DNA of 64,000 bases, from contig NC_015914.1 in NCBI RefSeq assembly GCF_000222485.1, positions 4,508,001-4,572,000 of the forward strand, given 5' to 3'. Source of the DNA: Cyclobacterium marinum DSM 745. GTDB taxonomy: Bacteria > Bacteroidota > Bacteroidia > Cytophagales > Cyclobacteriaceae. This document shows, piece after piece, positions 1 through 9,060 of the stretch. The first letter of the stretch is position 1, and every line of letters begins with the position of its first letter. The notes under the pieces are model-generated. The model did not search any database, was not told the DNA's origin, and saw nothing but the letters and a program-made list of their open reading frames with translations. Made by a program: the position numbers and the translations under genes.

Positions 1-279
1 GATAAAATAAAATATGAAAGAAATGAAAATTCCCATCGCTATATTTAAGAAAAATTGATACAATGGAATTTGAAATTCCATTGTTGAATCAAAAATAATA
101 AATTTAAAATTGTCATTTATAATAATAATAAATGAAGTCAATGCAAGAATCCCAAGCCATCCAGTAGTGTAAACTCTTGAGTATGCAACTTTTAAAATAA
201 AAGGAAATTTTTTTAGACTTAAATTTCTTTTTTTTCCTTGTAAGTCAAAATTTTTACTGAAAGCATTTTTTATTTTCAT
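1..279 (-). CDS. Membrane protein of unknown function, N-terminal part, cut by the left edge
   Basis: An open frame of 93 codons runs on the minus strand from an ATG at 279 to the first base of the window with no stop, so the protein continues outside. It starts MKIKNAFSKNF, has a basic cytoplasmic-looking stretch (residues about 14-30), then two hydrophobic segments around residues 46-60 (GWLGILALTSFIII) and 80-93 (FLNIAMGIFISFIFYF), which suggests an integral membrane protein. The codons are very AT-rich. No family was recognised and the C-terminal part is not visible. The perfect inverted repeat at 61-83 lies inside this frame. Confidence 0.55.
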   Translation of the reverse strand, partial: MKIKNAFSKNFDLQGKKRNLSLKKFPFILKVAYSRVYTTGWLGILALTSFIIIINDNFKFIIFDSTMEFQIPLYQFFLNIAMGIFISFIFYFI

Positions 280-363
280 ATTTTATTATTGTAAATAAAA
301 ACTTAATATATTAAAAAATAATCAAATTTTAAATTTCATAACCGTAATTGAATTACTTCATCT

Positions 364-413
364 AGGTGTAATTTGCAATTACACCTTTCTATCTTTTGGA
401 ATTTGTAATTCCA
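364..413. repeat. Two-hairpin repeat element, copy 1
   Basis: Two short palindromes in series. The first has 10-bp perfect arms (AGGTGTAATT at 364-373 and AATTACACCT at 377-386) around TGC. The second has 7-bp arms (TGGAATT at 397-403 and AATTCCA at 407-413) around TGT. A related pair in the same order and spacing occurs at 1823-1872, so this is a dispersed repeat and not a one-off terminator. It looks REP-like; its function is unknown. Confidence 0.6.
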
Positions 414-442
414 TATACTTTGGCTAAGCAATTAGAGTAATA

Positions 443-472
443 AAACTAAGGCTTCGGCTCCGCTCAGCCACC
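443..472. repeat. 30-bp dispersed repeat with GGCTTCGGCTCCGCTCAG core, copy 1
   Basis: This 30-bp segment is matched at 1718-1747 with two substitutions. It is GC-rich compared with the AT-rich spacer around it and lies next to the two-hairpin element, as the second copy also does. A weaker relative (TCGACTCCGATCAGTCA) lies at about 4958-4974. Confidence 0.6.
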
Positions 473-531
473 ATTTTGGCTCCATGAGGAAACAGACCAA
501 GGCTTGTTAGCTATATTTCCGGTGTCAATCC

Positions 532-1479
532 CTATTTGGGGAAATTCCAGATTTTAAGTGCATTTTTTCCCATTAATAAGTCTTTGTCATGTTCCGTATA
601 AAATGAGCAGTATTTGTCCACAAACTCCAGTTCCTTGTCCATGGGCAATTCCCATCTCGGAAATGGATAACCTGTGCCCCAAATAAGTTGTTCCGGGCCG
701 AATTCTTCATAGATGGCCTTGTAAAAGGGTAAGGTATCCTTATAAGGGTACTTTTTGATTTCAGACATTTCATAGGGTTCAGAATTGCTTATCCAAACCT
801 GAGGGAATCGTTTCAATGCGAACATCTTCCTAAACTCTTCCCAACAGTTCGCAGCTTTCAAGTCTGGTTTTCCAGCATGATCAACTACGATTTTTACCCC
901 AGGAAATCTTTCCGCCATGTCTTCCAACATTGGCATTTGATGGGGGAGAATGTAATAATTGAACACCACACCCAACTTTTCTGCTTCTTTCCATAAAGGA
1001 TAATGTTCAGGTGAATTCAGCCATGTTGATTTTGGGTCATAAATGGGACTAAACCGCATTCCCTGAAACCCATGTTCCTTTACCCAATATTTTAAATTTT
1101 CTACAATTTTAGGATCTTCGGGATTAAGTAAACCATGCGCTACAAAATGGTTTGGATAGGTTTTTAGGCAGTTGGCCATATAGGAATTGTCCCATCCATA
1201 GTAACGTGGATTGATCAATACACCATAGCGAAGCCCGAAGTCCGCCATTTGTTTGATCTGATTTTCTATAGGTGCCTCTATAGATACTTTTAAGTTAGGA
1301 TTTTCAGGATGCTTAAAGGGGAATCTCTCATCAAAATTCCAGGTTTCTACGTGGGTATCGATGATTAAACGATTTTTTTGAGCTTTATTCAGATTTGGAG
1401 GCAATTGTGTTTCCTTAAATCCCAGGTTTCCCATTAATGGCAAAAGCGCTAGCTTTTTTATCAAATCCCTTCTTTGCAT
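532..1479 (-). CDS. Exported amidohydrolase-family (amidohydrolase_2) TIM-barrel protein with altered metal site
   Basis: The 315-residue protein resembles the amidohydrolase_2 / fuconolactonase-like TIM-barrel hydrolases, which usually open lactones or hydrolyse small amides with a bound metal. A Tat-type start (MQRRDLIKKLALLPL) suggests export. Barrel landmarks are DTHVETW at 41-47, VDHAGKPD at 199-206 and WGTGYPF at 267-273. The usual strand-1 HxH is H43-V-E45 here, and the strand-8 aspartate expected in a W-G-[ST]-D-[YW]-P motif is G270, so two canonical metal ligands are changed while H201 is kept. It may be a specialised or non-catalytic member. It is a single gene with no operon partner. 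The fold is fairly certain; the substrate is unknown. Confidence 0.75.
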   Translation of the reverse strand: MQRRDLIKKLALLPLMGNLGFKETQLPPNLNKAQKNRLIIDTHVETWNFDERFPFKHPENPNLKVSIEAPIENQIKQMADFGLRYGVLINPRYYGWDNSYMANCLKTYPNHFVAHGLLNPEDPKIVENLKYWVKEHGFQGMRFSPIYDPKSTWLNSPEHYPLWKEAEKLGVVFNYYILPHQMPMLEDMAERFPGVKIVVDHAGKPDLKAANCWEEFRKMFALKRFPQVWISNSEPYEMSEIKKYPYKDTLPFYKAIYEEFGPEQLIWGTGYPFPRWELPMDKELEFVDKYCSFYTEHDKDLLMGKNALKIWNFPK

Positions 1480-1717
1480 ATTTGCTGGTGTCAGTGTAAA
1501 TCAATATTGAATTAAATGACAATTTTACATAAATACAAAGAAATTGAAATAACACGTTTGTTTTTGTACTGGTATTTATGAGGAAATTGTATATACAGTG
1601 TTTTTTTTGTTGTTAAATTATCCTTTACCTCTAGTTTGGTTCCCTTTCTGAAAGCGAAAGTCCTTAACTTGAGATAAATTGTAATTCTATATTTATAGTT
1701 AATCAATCAGCATATGG

Positions 1718-1747
1718 AAACTAAGGCTTCGACTCCACTCAGCCACC
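1718..1747. repeat. 30-bp dispersed repeat, copy 2
   Basis: Matches 443-472 over 30 bp, with A replacing G at two positions of the core (GCTTCGACTCCACTCAG). It lies about 75 bp before the second two-hairpin element, so the two repeat types travel together, but here their order is reversed relative to copy 1. Confidence 0.6.
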
Positions 1748-1822
1748 GTTTCTTTTTTTCATCGGTTCCGATCTCCGATTAGGCATCGTTACTTTAATGC
1801 TAATGTTTCCAATCTCCTTTTA

Positions 1823-1872
1823 GGTGTGTTTTGCAATTACACGTTTTATCCAATGGAATTTGCAATTCTATT
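1823..1872. repeat. Two-hairpin repeat element, copy 2
   Basis: Degenerate counterpart of 364-413. The first hairpin keeps GTGT at 1824-1827 and AATTACAC at 1835-1842. The second is CAATGGAATT (1851-1860), TGC, AATTCTATT (1864-1872). The homologous order and spacing show a shared origin. The remainder of the 1480-2073 spacer is AT-rich with no further gene seen. Confidence 0.5.
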
Positions 1873-2073
1873 TCCGATTGATAACCGATAATTATTCTGA
1901 AACTAGGGTAGAATTCCGCTTCATTTAAACGATGGTTTGGAATGGTGTGTTCTTTAAAATTCAAAATTAACTATTGATATTAAGGGAAATTTTAACCTTA
2001 AAAGGATCATTTTCCGTTTAATCAATTACAATTCCATTTATATAAAATTAACTAAAAAATTTGTTGATTTTTG

Positions 2074-2081
2074 TATATTTG
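2074..2081 (+). promoter_or_regulatory. Probable Bacteroidota -7 box (TATATTTG)
   Basis: TATATTTG fits the TAnnTTTG consensus of Bacteroidota primary-sigma promoters and lies 54 bp before the receptor start at 2135. No clear -33 TTTG was found at the usual spacing, so this is only a partial promoter match. Confidence 0.4.
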
Positions 2082-2134
2082 TATACCAGACTTTAGATTT
2101 AAATTTAGATTATTACAACTAATTCTAAGTTATT

Positions 2135-4900
2135 ATGAATAAAATTGTATTATTTATTTTTATTCTTTTCTTCGTATACGGAAATTTAAAATCACAAAGT
2201 ATCCTTAGGGGGATAGTGGAGAATAAAGAGACGAGTGAAACATTACCTGGTGCTTATGTTTTCGTGAAAAATTCAGCAGGGGACACTTTAGCCAATACTT
2301 TCACTGATGAAAAAGGCCAATTTCAATTTGCCAAACCCAAGTTACTATCCTTTATATTGACTATCAGCTTTATTGGATTTGAAGCTTTTGAAAAGGCAAT
2401 AGCTACTCCATCAGGTAGTGATTTAGGGACATTTGAGATGGTTGAAGAAGGTAGTTTATTGGAAACTTATGAGGTAGAAGCAGCTACCATGACTGGTGAG
2501 ATGAAAGGGGATACCTTGTCCCTTAACGCTAGTGCATTTAAGACCAGGTCACAGGCAAGTGCCGGTGAATTGATTCGTAAAATGCCGGGAGTGGTCATGC
2601 AAGGAAACACCATAGAGGTGCAGGGAGAAACGGTAGGCCAAGTATTGGTGGATGGTGAACCTTTCTTCGGAGATGACCCTGCCATGGCCATGCAAAACCT
2701 ACCTGTAGAAATAATAGATAGAATCGAGTTTTTGGATCAAATTAGCGTTCAGGCACAATTAACAGGCTTTGACGACGGGGAAACAATCAAAACCATCAAT
2801 ATTATCACCAAGAAAGAAAAACGAGGCGGCGAATTCGGAAGGATGTTTGCCGGATATGGAACGGATGACAATTATTTGGTTGGGGGTAGTGTTAATTTCT
2901 TTAATGGGGCACAGCGACTTACCCTTTTGGGACTAAGCAATAATATCAATCAGCAAAACTTTTCTGCGGACGATCTTACAGGTGCTTTCGGAAGTGGAGA
3001 ACAAAGAGGTGGAGGGCGTAGGAGAGGCGAAAGTAATCCTTTAACGACAGGTGAAAGACCTGGTGTTACCAATACCAATGCGATAGGAATTAATTTTACT
3101 GATAAATTTGATGAAGGGAAGGCGAAATTAACAGGGAGTTACTTTTTTAATGAGAGCACTAATTATTTAAACCGAAATTCCTCTCGGGAATATATTTTAT
3201 CCAGTGATAGTCTCCAATTATACGATGAAGGAAGAAATGATGAAAACTATAATCAAAACCACCGGTTAGACCTAAGGCTGGATTATGATATATCAGAAAA
3301 GCATGCCATCATTTGGCGGCCTAGGTTAAGGTATGAAAAAGGGACATCTATAAGTAGGTTAAGTGCTGAAAACCTATTCAATTCAAACACTCCAATTAAT
3401 GAGACACAAAACAATACCAATTCGAAAAATGAATCTTTTAGTTTTTTAAGTGATTTTATTTATCGTTATAAATTCAATAAAAAAGGGAGAACTTTATCGG
3501 CTCAATTTGATACTCGGTTAAGTGAATCTCAAAGTGACGCTAGATTGGTTTCTGTAAATCGTGATTTTCAAACTTCAAATACAGATAGTCTTATACAAAA
3601 CTCTTTAAATAATGCCAATTCATTTAACTATGAGTTTGAAATTGAATACACGGAACCAATAGGTGAGAATTCCCAACTTAGGTTGGAATACGAACTAGGA
3701 AATGACCTTGGTACAACCAATCGGGAGGTATCCCAAAGAGAAATGGAGTCCCAGTTATTTGAGGTAGATTCCACCTTGACCAATAAATTCGAAAACTCCT
3801 ATTTACAACATGAAGTAGGTTTAGGATACAGTTACAACAAGGATAAAATCAGAATCTATTCATCGTTTGATTATCAAGTTTCAATATTAGATAGTGATCG
3901 CCTGTTTCCGGGATTCCAAAACACCAATCGCACCTTTAAGAATTTTGTCCCTAGAATGGTCTTTATGTATGATTTGAATGAAAATACGAATATAAGACTG
4001 TATTATAGGGGAGACACCGATGCACCATCTGTAAGCCAATTGCAAGATGTAATCGACAACAGTAACCCTATTCAAATATCAATGGGAAATCCTGATTTGG
4101 AGCAAGAATATGAACATAGATTGTATACCAGGATTAGAAATGTTGACCCTGAAACTTCTAAATCCTTCTTTATGTATATGGGCGGGTCGGTGCGTTCAAA
4201 CTATTTGGGAAATGCAACTTATATCGCATCACAAGATACACTCATTCAAGGGGATGTTTTGCTGAGGCAAGGTGGCCAATTAAGTAGACCCGAAAATTTA
4301 GATAAATACTGGGACTTAAGGAGTTATTTTTCCTTCGGATTTCCGCTCAATTTTATGAAAAGTAACCTCGAGCTGAGCGGTAGGGTAAACTATAGCAACC
4401 AACCTGGTTTAATTAATGGACAAACCAATTACAATAAAAACCTAGGGATAGGTCCCGGGGTTGGAATAAGTAGCAATCTGGGGGAAGATATAGATTTCAA
4501 TATTTCAACAAGAGGGAATTACAATATTGTAAGAAGTAGTTTGCAAGAAAACCAGAACAATAATTACTATACCCAAAGTACACGACTGGATTTATATTGG
4601 AATTTTGCTTGGGGGTTTTTTGTAAGTACCAATGTCAATAATCAATGGTATACCGGATTGGGTGAGGAATTTGACCAATCCGTTTGGTTGATGAATGCGG
4701 ATTTAGGGTATAGGTTTCCACCTAATCAAAAGTTTGAATTGAAGGTAACGGTATTTGACCTACTCAATCAAAATACAAGCATTAATAGAAATGTTACAGA
4801 TGTCTATATTGAGAATGAGCGAACTCAAGTCCTTCAACAGTTTTTTATGCTGTCATTAACTTATAATTTAAGAAGTTTTGGACAAGGAGCAATGCCGTAG
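2135..4900 (+). CDS. Outer-membrane beta-barrel protein with carboxypeptidase-regulatory-like N-domain
   Basis: This 921-residue protein has a signal peptide (about 1-20), a carboxypeptidase-D regulatory-like beta-sandwich (about 23-110, RGIVENKETSETLPGAYVFV), a TonB-receptor-like plug (about 125-230, with GELIRKMPGVVMQG and LVDGEPFFGDDP) and a long C-terminal beta-barrel. The layout matches the Bacteroidota outer membrane beta-barrel family (OMP_b-brl_3 type), not SusC: there is no VVVGYGTQ box and no SusD follows. A Gly/Arg-rich loop (RGGGRRRGE) lies near residue 290. It probably sits in the outer membrane; its ligand is unknown. It stands alone, with a convergent gene downstream. Confidence 0.85.
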   Translation: MNKIVLFIFILFFVYGNLKSQSILRGIVENKETSETLPGAYVFVKNSAGDTLANTFTDEKGQFQFAKPKLLSFILTISFIGFEAFEKAIATPSGSDLGTFEMVEEGSLLETYEVEAATMTGEMKGDTLSLNASAFKTRSQASAGELIRKMPGVVMQGNTIEVQGETVGQVLVDGEPFFGDDPAMAMQNLPVEIIDRIEFLDQISVQAQLTGFDDGETIKTINIITKKEKRGGEFGRMFAGYGTDDNYLVGGSVNFFNGAQRLTLLGLSNNINQQNFSADDLTGAFGSGEQRGGGRRRGESNPLTTGERPGVTNTNAIGINFTDKFDEGKAKLTGSYFFNESTNYLNRNSSREYILSSDSLQLYDEGRNDENYNQNHRLDLRLDYDISEKHAIIWRPRLRYEKGTSISRLSAENLFNSNTPINETQNNTNSKNESFSFLSDFIYRYKFNKKGRTLSAQFDTRLSESQSDARLVSVNRDFQTSNTDSLIQNSLNNANSFNYEFEIEYTEPIGENSQLRLEYELGNDLGTTNREVSQREMESQLFEVDSTLTNKFENSYLQHEVGLGYSYNKDKIRIYSSFDYQVSILDSDRLFPGFQNTNRTFKNFVPRMVFMYDLNENTNIRLYYRGDTDAPSVSQLQDVIDNSNPIQISMGNPDLEQEYEHRLYTRIRNVDPETSKSFFMYMGGSVRSNYLGNATYIASQDTLIQGDVLLRQGGQLSRPENLDKYWDLRSYFSFGFPLNFMKSNLELSGRVNYSNQPGLINGQTNYNKNLGIGPGVGISSNLGEDIDFNISTRGNYNIVRSSLQENQNNNYYTQSTRLDLYWNFAWGFFVSTNVNNQWYTGLGEEFDQSVWLMNADLGYRFPPNQKFELKVTVFDLLNQNTSINRNVTDVYIENERTQVLQQFFMLSLTYNLRSFGQGAMP

Positions 4901-4998
4901 GTCCTGATTATTTTAATTTGCAATACCATCCCCCATGACCAACTTAATCCGCTGAACTCGACTCCGATCAGTCAATTTCTGTATCATGCGTTAGGCTT

Positions 4999-6147
4999 CT
5001 ACTCTATGGTTAACTGAACAAAGGCCATTTCATCATCTATGTTTTCAAATATCCAGATCTTTCCATCTTTGACAAAGTGCTTTTTTGGTGGAGCATCCAG
5101 TTGAGGTACCAAGGATTCGGCCAGTATATTCAGGTTTTCATCAAAAATATTCAGGTAAACATCCGTTCCGGTGGCAATGTATTGGCCATATTCGTCCTTA
5201 TCTTCGCCGAATTGTTGCTTAATGGAGAATCGGTAAAATCGATTTTGGGCTTCATCCCAAACCAAATTTCCGTAATTAAATTCCTTCATTGACTCTCTAA
5301 CTACTTCTTCTCTTTGACCCGAAGAATATTCAACCTGTTTCGGAGGGGTATAATTTTTTCTACTTCCTAAAAGTGGAGTATCCCAGCTTTTTACATAGGT
5401 ACTGTCTTTGTTTGTATCATAAATTACCGCCTCATTAAAAGAATTGTTCGTAAGTATTATATTACCATTTTTAGCTATGGTATGTACGGCCACTCCATAG
5501 CTTCCCATGGCCTGCCCATCCATTACAATATCTGTATTGTATTCCTGAAGTTTATCCATCTCCGGCAAGTCAGTTTTTTTAAATTTCTTGCGATTCAGAT
5601 CAAAGTCTAAAATAAAATAGGTCCTGTCTTTCCATGATATAAATACGCCCAATAGCCTATCAGGTTGCTTAGGATCCTCAAACAACATACTTGGATAGAA
5701 ATCTGAACCAGCCAGATAATCTGCAGCTATTTTTTCAAGTCCCAGGTCTTTTACTTTTTTAGCATTTTGATCAAAAATAGAATAAAATTGATACGACCAT
5801 ATCAGTAGCTGTTCCTCATGGTTTAGGCTGAACCTTGAAAAATAAGCAGGGGTGCCGTTTGGTCCTTCCTTCTCAAAGGGGATCAATTTTTCAAGTTTTA
5901 ATTCATCTAGGTTGATACGTTCTGCTATTACATCTTTACGGTTAAAATTGATGAGGTAACTCTTGTCTGCAGAAAGGTCCGAAAGGAACAGCTTGTCTTG
6001 TAAATAAAGAATTTCATCTCCGGGATCCACATAAACGGTATCTAGGAAAAAGCTAAGCTGCTCTGGGAATTCAATTTCTTTTTCGGTATTCTTACTGCAA
6101 GAGCTGAAGAAAAAGGCAAAGGCAATTCCAATACATAACAATCGCAT
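4999..6147 (-). CDS. DUF4221-like beta-propeller lipoprotein
   Basis: The ATG at 6147 is chosen because it gives a clean lipoprotein signal (MRLLCIGIAFAFFFSSC, Cys17); an upstream in-frame ATG at 6192 would only add a non-signal extension. The 382-residue mature part is rich in short beta-strands with repeated propeller-like edges and resembles the Bacteroidota DUF4221 family, of unknown function. A clear paralogue lies at 60171-61298 (shared patterns: DTVYVD, NLDEL, PFEKEGPNGT, KHFVKDGKIWIFENIDDE). It is expected to be anchored in the periplasm or on the cell surface. It stands alone and converges on the receptor at 2135-4900. Confidence 0.7.
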   Translation of the reverse strand: MRLLCIGIAFAFFFSSCSKNTEKEIEFPEQLSFFLDTVYVDPGDEILYLQDKLFLSDLSADKSYLINFNRKDVIAERINLDELKLEKLIPFEKEGPNGTPAYFSRFSLNHEEQLLIWSYQFYSIFDQNAKKVKDLGLEKIAADYLAGSDFYPSMLFEDPKQPDRLLGVFISWKDRTYFILDFDLNRKKFKKTDLPEMDKLQEYNTDIVMDGQAMGSYGVAVHTIAKNGNIILTNNSFNEAVIYDTNKDSTYVKSWDTPLLGSRKNYTPPKQVEYSSGQREEVVRESMKEFNYGNLVWDEAQNRFYRFSIKQQFGEDKDEYGQYIATGTDVYLNIFDENLNILAESLVPQLDAPPKKHFVKDGKIWIFENIDDEMAFVQLTIE

Positions 6148-6285
6148 AGTGAAAGGTTTTTGGTGGATGGGGTACGAAGATAAATAAATCAACCCAAACC
6201 GTCTAATTTAGTTGTGATTAGTTTTTATTCGGAATGCCTAATAAATTATTGTGTAAAATAGTGTCTATAAGTTTATTTATTAATA

Positions 6286-6462
6286 TTAATTCATATCCAC
6301 AGAAGAATTGTTTTTCATGGCTTTTCTAAGAGATGGTCTTGCCATTGTTGCTTTAAGATGACTTAGCCAATATTTGTATTCGTTTTGAAAATGATAAAAG
6401 TTGTTTTTGTTTGGGCCAATCAGATGATGTAAAAAGTGATTTGAATGCGTATTTTCTACCAT
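6286..6462 (-). CDS. Small orphan protein or 3' remnant of a lost gene
   Basis: A 58-residue frame (MVENTHSNHFLHHLIGP...) ends at a TAA at 6286. Its composition is protein-like (FQNEYKYWLSHLKATMARP), and the frame stays open 14 more codons upstream of the ATG (to 6504: KYWLKSVNANSKIR) before a stop, with no start codon there. This suggests the tail of a longer, truncated gene more than a native small gene. No family was recognised. It is the only coding-like content in the 660-bp spacer between 6148 and 6807. Confidence 0.35.
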   Translation of the reverse strand: MVENTHSNHFLHHLIGPNKNNFYHFQNEYKYWLSHLKATMARPSLRKAMKNNSSVDMN

Positions 6463-6807
6463 TCTAATCTTCGAATTTGCATTTACAGATTTTAACCAAT
6501 ATTTTTAGTTATAACTGATTCTCGTCATAGACAAATTTCAAAAAATAGTAAATTTTGTGTTTTCAGGGGTGACTGCTAACGACTGGTCCCCTTTGAAAAA
6601 AGTTTATGCTTCAAATTATTTCTCAAATAATCTTATGGCTACTACCTATTGATATTCCCACGTAGCTTGAATTTCTTATAATTAAAAAGTCCACTGAACA
6701 AGGTCAGAATAGCTAGAAGGCAATTAAATAGCAAGACGTGAAGGGTAGATACTTTAAAATAGCCAAATTAATGAGAAAGCAATACGTCATAAATAAAAAG
6801 CATCACT

Positions 6808-8835
6808 TTGAATTATAAAGGAAAAAGTAAAGAAGAACTTATAAAGGAGCTTCAGAAATTAGAGAAGACAAATGATGTTTTAAGACTTTCTTTGGAAAAA
6901 GAAAAGAACAACCGTATACCTAAGGAAAAGTGTTTAAGGGAAAATAGCTTTCGTTTGATGGTGCAGAATAGCCCGGATGTCATTTGGACCTTAGATAAAA
7001 ACTATCGCTATACTTATATCAGTCCATCAATAAGCAAACTACGAGGACTACTGCCTGAAGAGGCAATGAAGGAAAAAATTCAAGACACAATATCCCTTGA
7101 TTCTCAGGAAGATTTTTTTGATGCAATAGCGGACTTGAGGGATGAAGTGAAGCAAAAGAGTTACCAACCTGTTACTGTTGAAGTTAAACAAAACCATAAG
7201 AATGGGCATATAATATGGGTGGAAATAGTTATTAATGCCTACTTCAATGAGCAAGGTGATCAAATCGGTTATATGGGAATTTCACGGGAAATCACTCAAC
7301 GTAAAATAGCTGAAATTGAGCTTCTTGAAAAAAAGGGGAAGTACCATACGCTTACCGAAAACATGAAAGAAGTTGTATGGAGCATTGATACCGAATCAAT
7401 GTTAATTGATTATGTGAGTCCTTCGATAATTCAACTTCTTGGTTATACATCCGAAGAAATATTGTCAGGATCTATTGAACTTGTAACAACTCGCAAAACC
7501 TTAAAAATTATCCATAAACAAGTTGATAAAGCGAAAGACAATTTCAAGATAAACAGCTCTGATAAAGACAATAATTACCATGTTGAGGTTGAATTATTAC
7601 GCAAAGATGGTTCTAAAGTTTGGGTGGAGTTGACAAGTAGGTTTGTCAAGAATAGAGTAACAGGGCAATTAGAGATGTATTGCCGGACGCGAAATATTAC
7701 AGAACGTAAACTCGCTGAGGAGGCCCTCAAAAGTAGTTTAGAACGCTTTGATACCCTGGTGGCAATGGTGTCGGTGGGTGTCTATATATTTTGGATAAGG
7801 TCTAATGGCCATATGGAATTTGAGTATGTCAGTGATCGATGGCGAGATATTCATGATGTTAGGCCTGATGAGGACATGACCGATATAACTACTGTTAATA
7901 ATAAAATACACAAAGATGATATAGAAGATTTTCTATTAGCAAATATGGAAGCTGCTCGTGATCGCAAACCCTTTGTTTGGGAAGGTCGATTTAATATTAA
8001 AAATGATGAACGTTGGTTTAGGATTGAATCTATTCCTATAGGCTATGAAAATGGAGATATAAGATGGTTTGGCGTTACTCAGGACATTACAGAACGATAC
8101 AATGCAGAAGAGGCATTACGTAAAAGCGAGGAGAAGCTACGTGAACTTAATGCTCAGAAAGACAAGTTTTTTTCAATTATTGCGCATGACCTTAAAAACC
8201 CTTTTAACGCAATAATGGGCTTAAGCCAATTGCTTATTGATCAAATAAAAGAAAAAGATTACGAAGGAATAGAAGAATATGGGACCTATATAAGTGAATC
8301 GACAGAAAAAGCGATGAATTTATTGGTAAACCTGTTGAATTGGGCACGTTCTCAAACCGGTCGGATGGAGTTTAATCCAGAAAACTTTGAAATTGTAGAA
8401 TTGATAGAGGAAAACAAGATGCTTTTGGCCGGGAACGCAAGTCAAAAATTAATTAGCATTAAAACTTCATTACCTGAAAAATTAACTGTTTTTGCTGATA
8501 AGCAAATGATCAGTACTGTCATTAGGAATCTATTGTCTAATGCCATTAAGTTTACAAAGGAGAATAAGGAAATTCTCATAACAGTAAAGGAGAATCCAGA
8601 AAACATTCATGTCTCTATAAAAGATCAAGGCATTGGAATAGCCGCTGACAGACTTGAGAAATTATTTAGGATCGATTCAAGCGTATCAACTCCTGACACA
8701 AATAATGAAAGAGGGACCGGGCTTGGATTGATTTTATGTAAAGAATTTGTAGTAAAGCATGGTGGAAATATAGGAGTGGATAGTGAGAAGGGTAAAGGGT
8801 CAACTTTTTATTTTACCCTTCCCAAAAATGGATAG
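6808..8835 (+). CDS. Cytoplasmic multi-PAS sensor histidine kinase
   Basis: A 675-residue hybrid-free histidine kinase. A short N-terminal coiled coil (about 1-40) leads to three PAS modules (about 50-165, 175-300, 310-430; two end in the PAC-like ITQRK/ITERK motif), then HisKA with the phosphoacceptor in FFSIIAHDLKNPF (His460), and HATPase_c with an N-box (NLLSNAIKFT), G1 (DQGIGIA) and G2 (GTGLGLILCKEF). No membrane segment is visible, so it should sense a cytoplasmic or diffusible signal. The start is TTG at 6808: the next in-frame ATG (6958) would cut into the first PAS domain. No response regulator lies nearby, so it is an orphan kinase. Confidence 0.9.
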   Translation: MNYKGKSKEELIKELQKLEKTNDVLRLSLEKEKNNRIPKEKCLRENSFRLMVQNSPDVIWTLDKNYRYTYISPSISKLRGLLPEEAMKEKIQDTISLDSQEDFFDAIADLRDEVKQKSYQPVTVEVKQNHKNGHIIWVEIVINAYFNEQGDQIGYMGISREITQRKIAEIELLEKKGKYHTLTENMKEVVWSIDTESMLIDYVSPSIIQLLGYTSEEILSGSIELVTTRKTLKIIHKQVDKAKDNFKINSSDKDNNYHVEVELLRKDGSKVWVELTSRFVKNRVTGQLEMYCRTRNITERKLAEEALKSSLERFDTLVAMVSVGVYIFWIRSNGHMEFEYVSDRWRDIHDVRPDEDMTDITTVNNKIHKDDIEDFLLANMEAARDRKPFVWEGRFNIKNDERWFRIESIPIGYENGDIRWFGVTQDITERYNAEEALRKSEEKLRELNAQKDKFFSIIAHDLKNPFNAIMGLSQLLIDQIKEKDYEGIEEYGTYISESTEKAMNLLVNLLNWARSQTGRMEFNPENFEIVELIEENKMLLAGNASQKLISIKTSLPEKLTVFADKQMISTVIRNLLSNAIKFTKENKEILITVKENPENIHVSIKDQGIGIAADRLEKLFRIDSSVSTPDTNNERGTGLGLILCKEFVVKHGGNIGVDSEKGKGSTFYFTLPKNG

Positions 8836-9060
8836 TAGCTATATTTCGGGTTAAACCTTAATTAGATTTTTATGGTCATTTTTATTGATCCACGGAATTT
8901 AAAATCGACTTTGGTTACGTTTGGTAGGCAATTGACAGTATTTTGGTGATTTTAATGTATCTTCAGATTGAAAATCTCATCTTTTAGGATGATAGCCTAC
9001 TTATAGAAGTATGGGCTGGCTTTTCATTCAGGAAAATATGCGTTTAACTAATTAATAATT

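Noticed and set aside
61..83. Perfect 10-bp inverted repeat around TGA, similar in design to the spacer hairpins
   Set aside because: It lies inside the partial membrane-protein frame (reads TMEFQIPL), so it may be chance codon content; not counted as a repeat copy.
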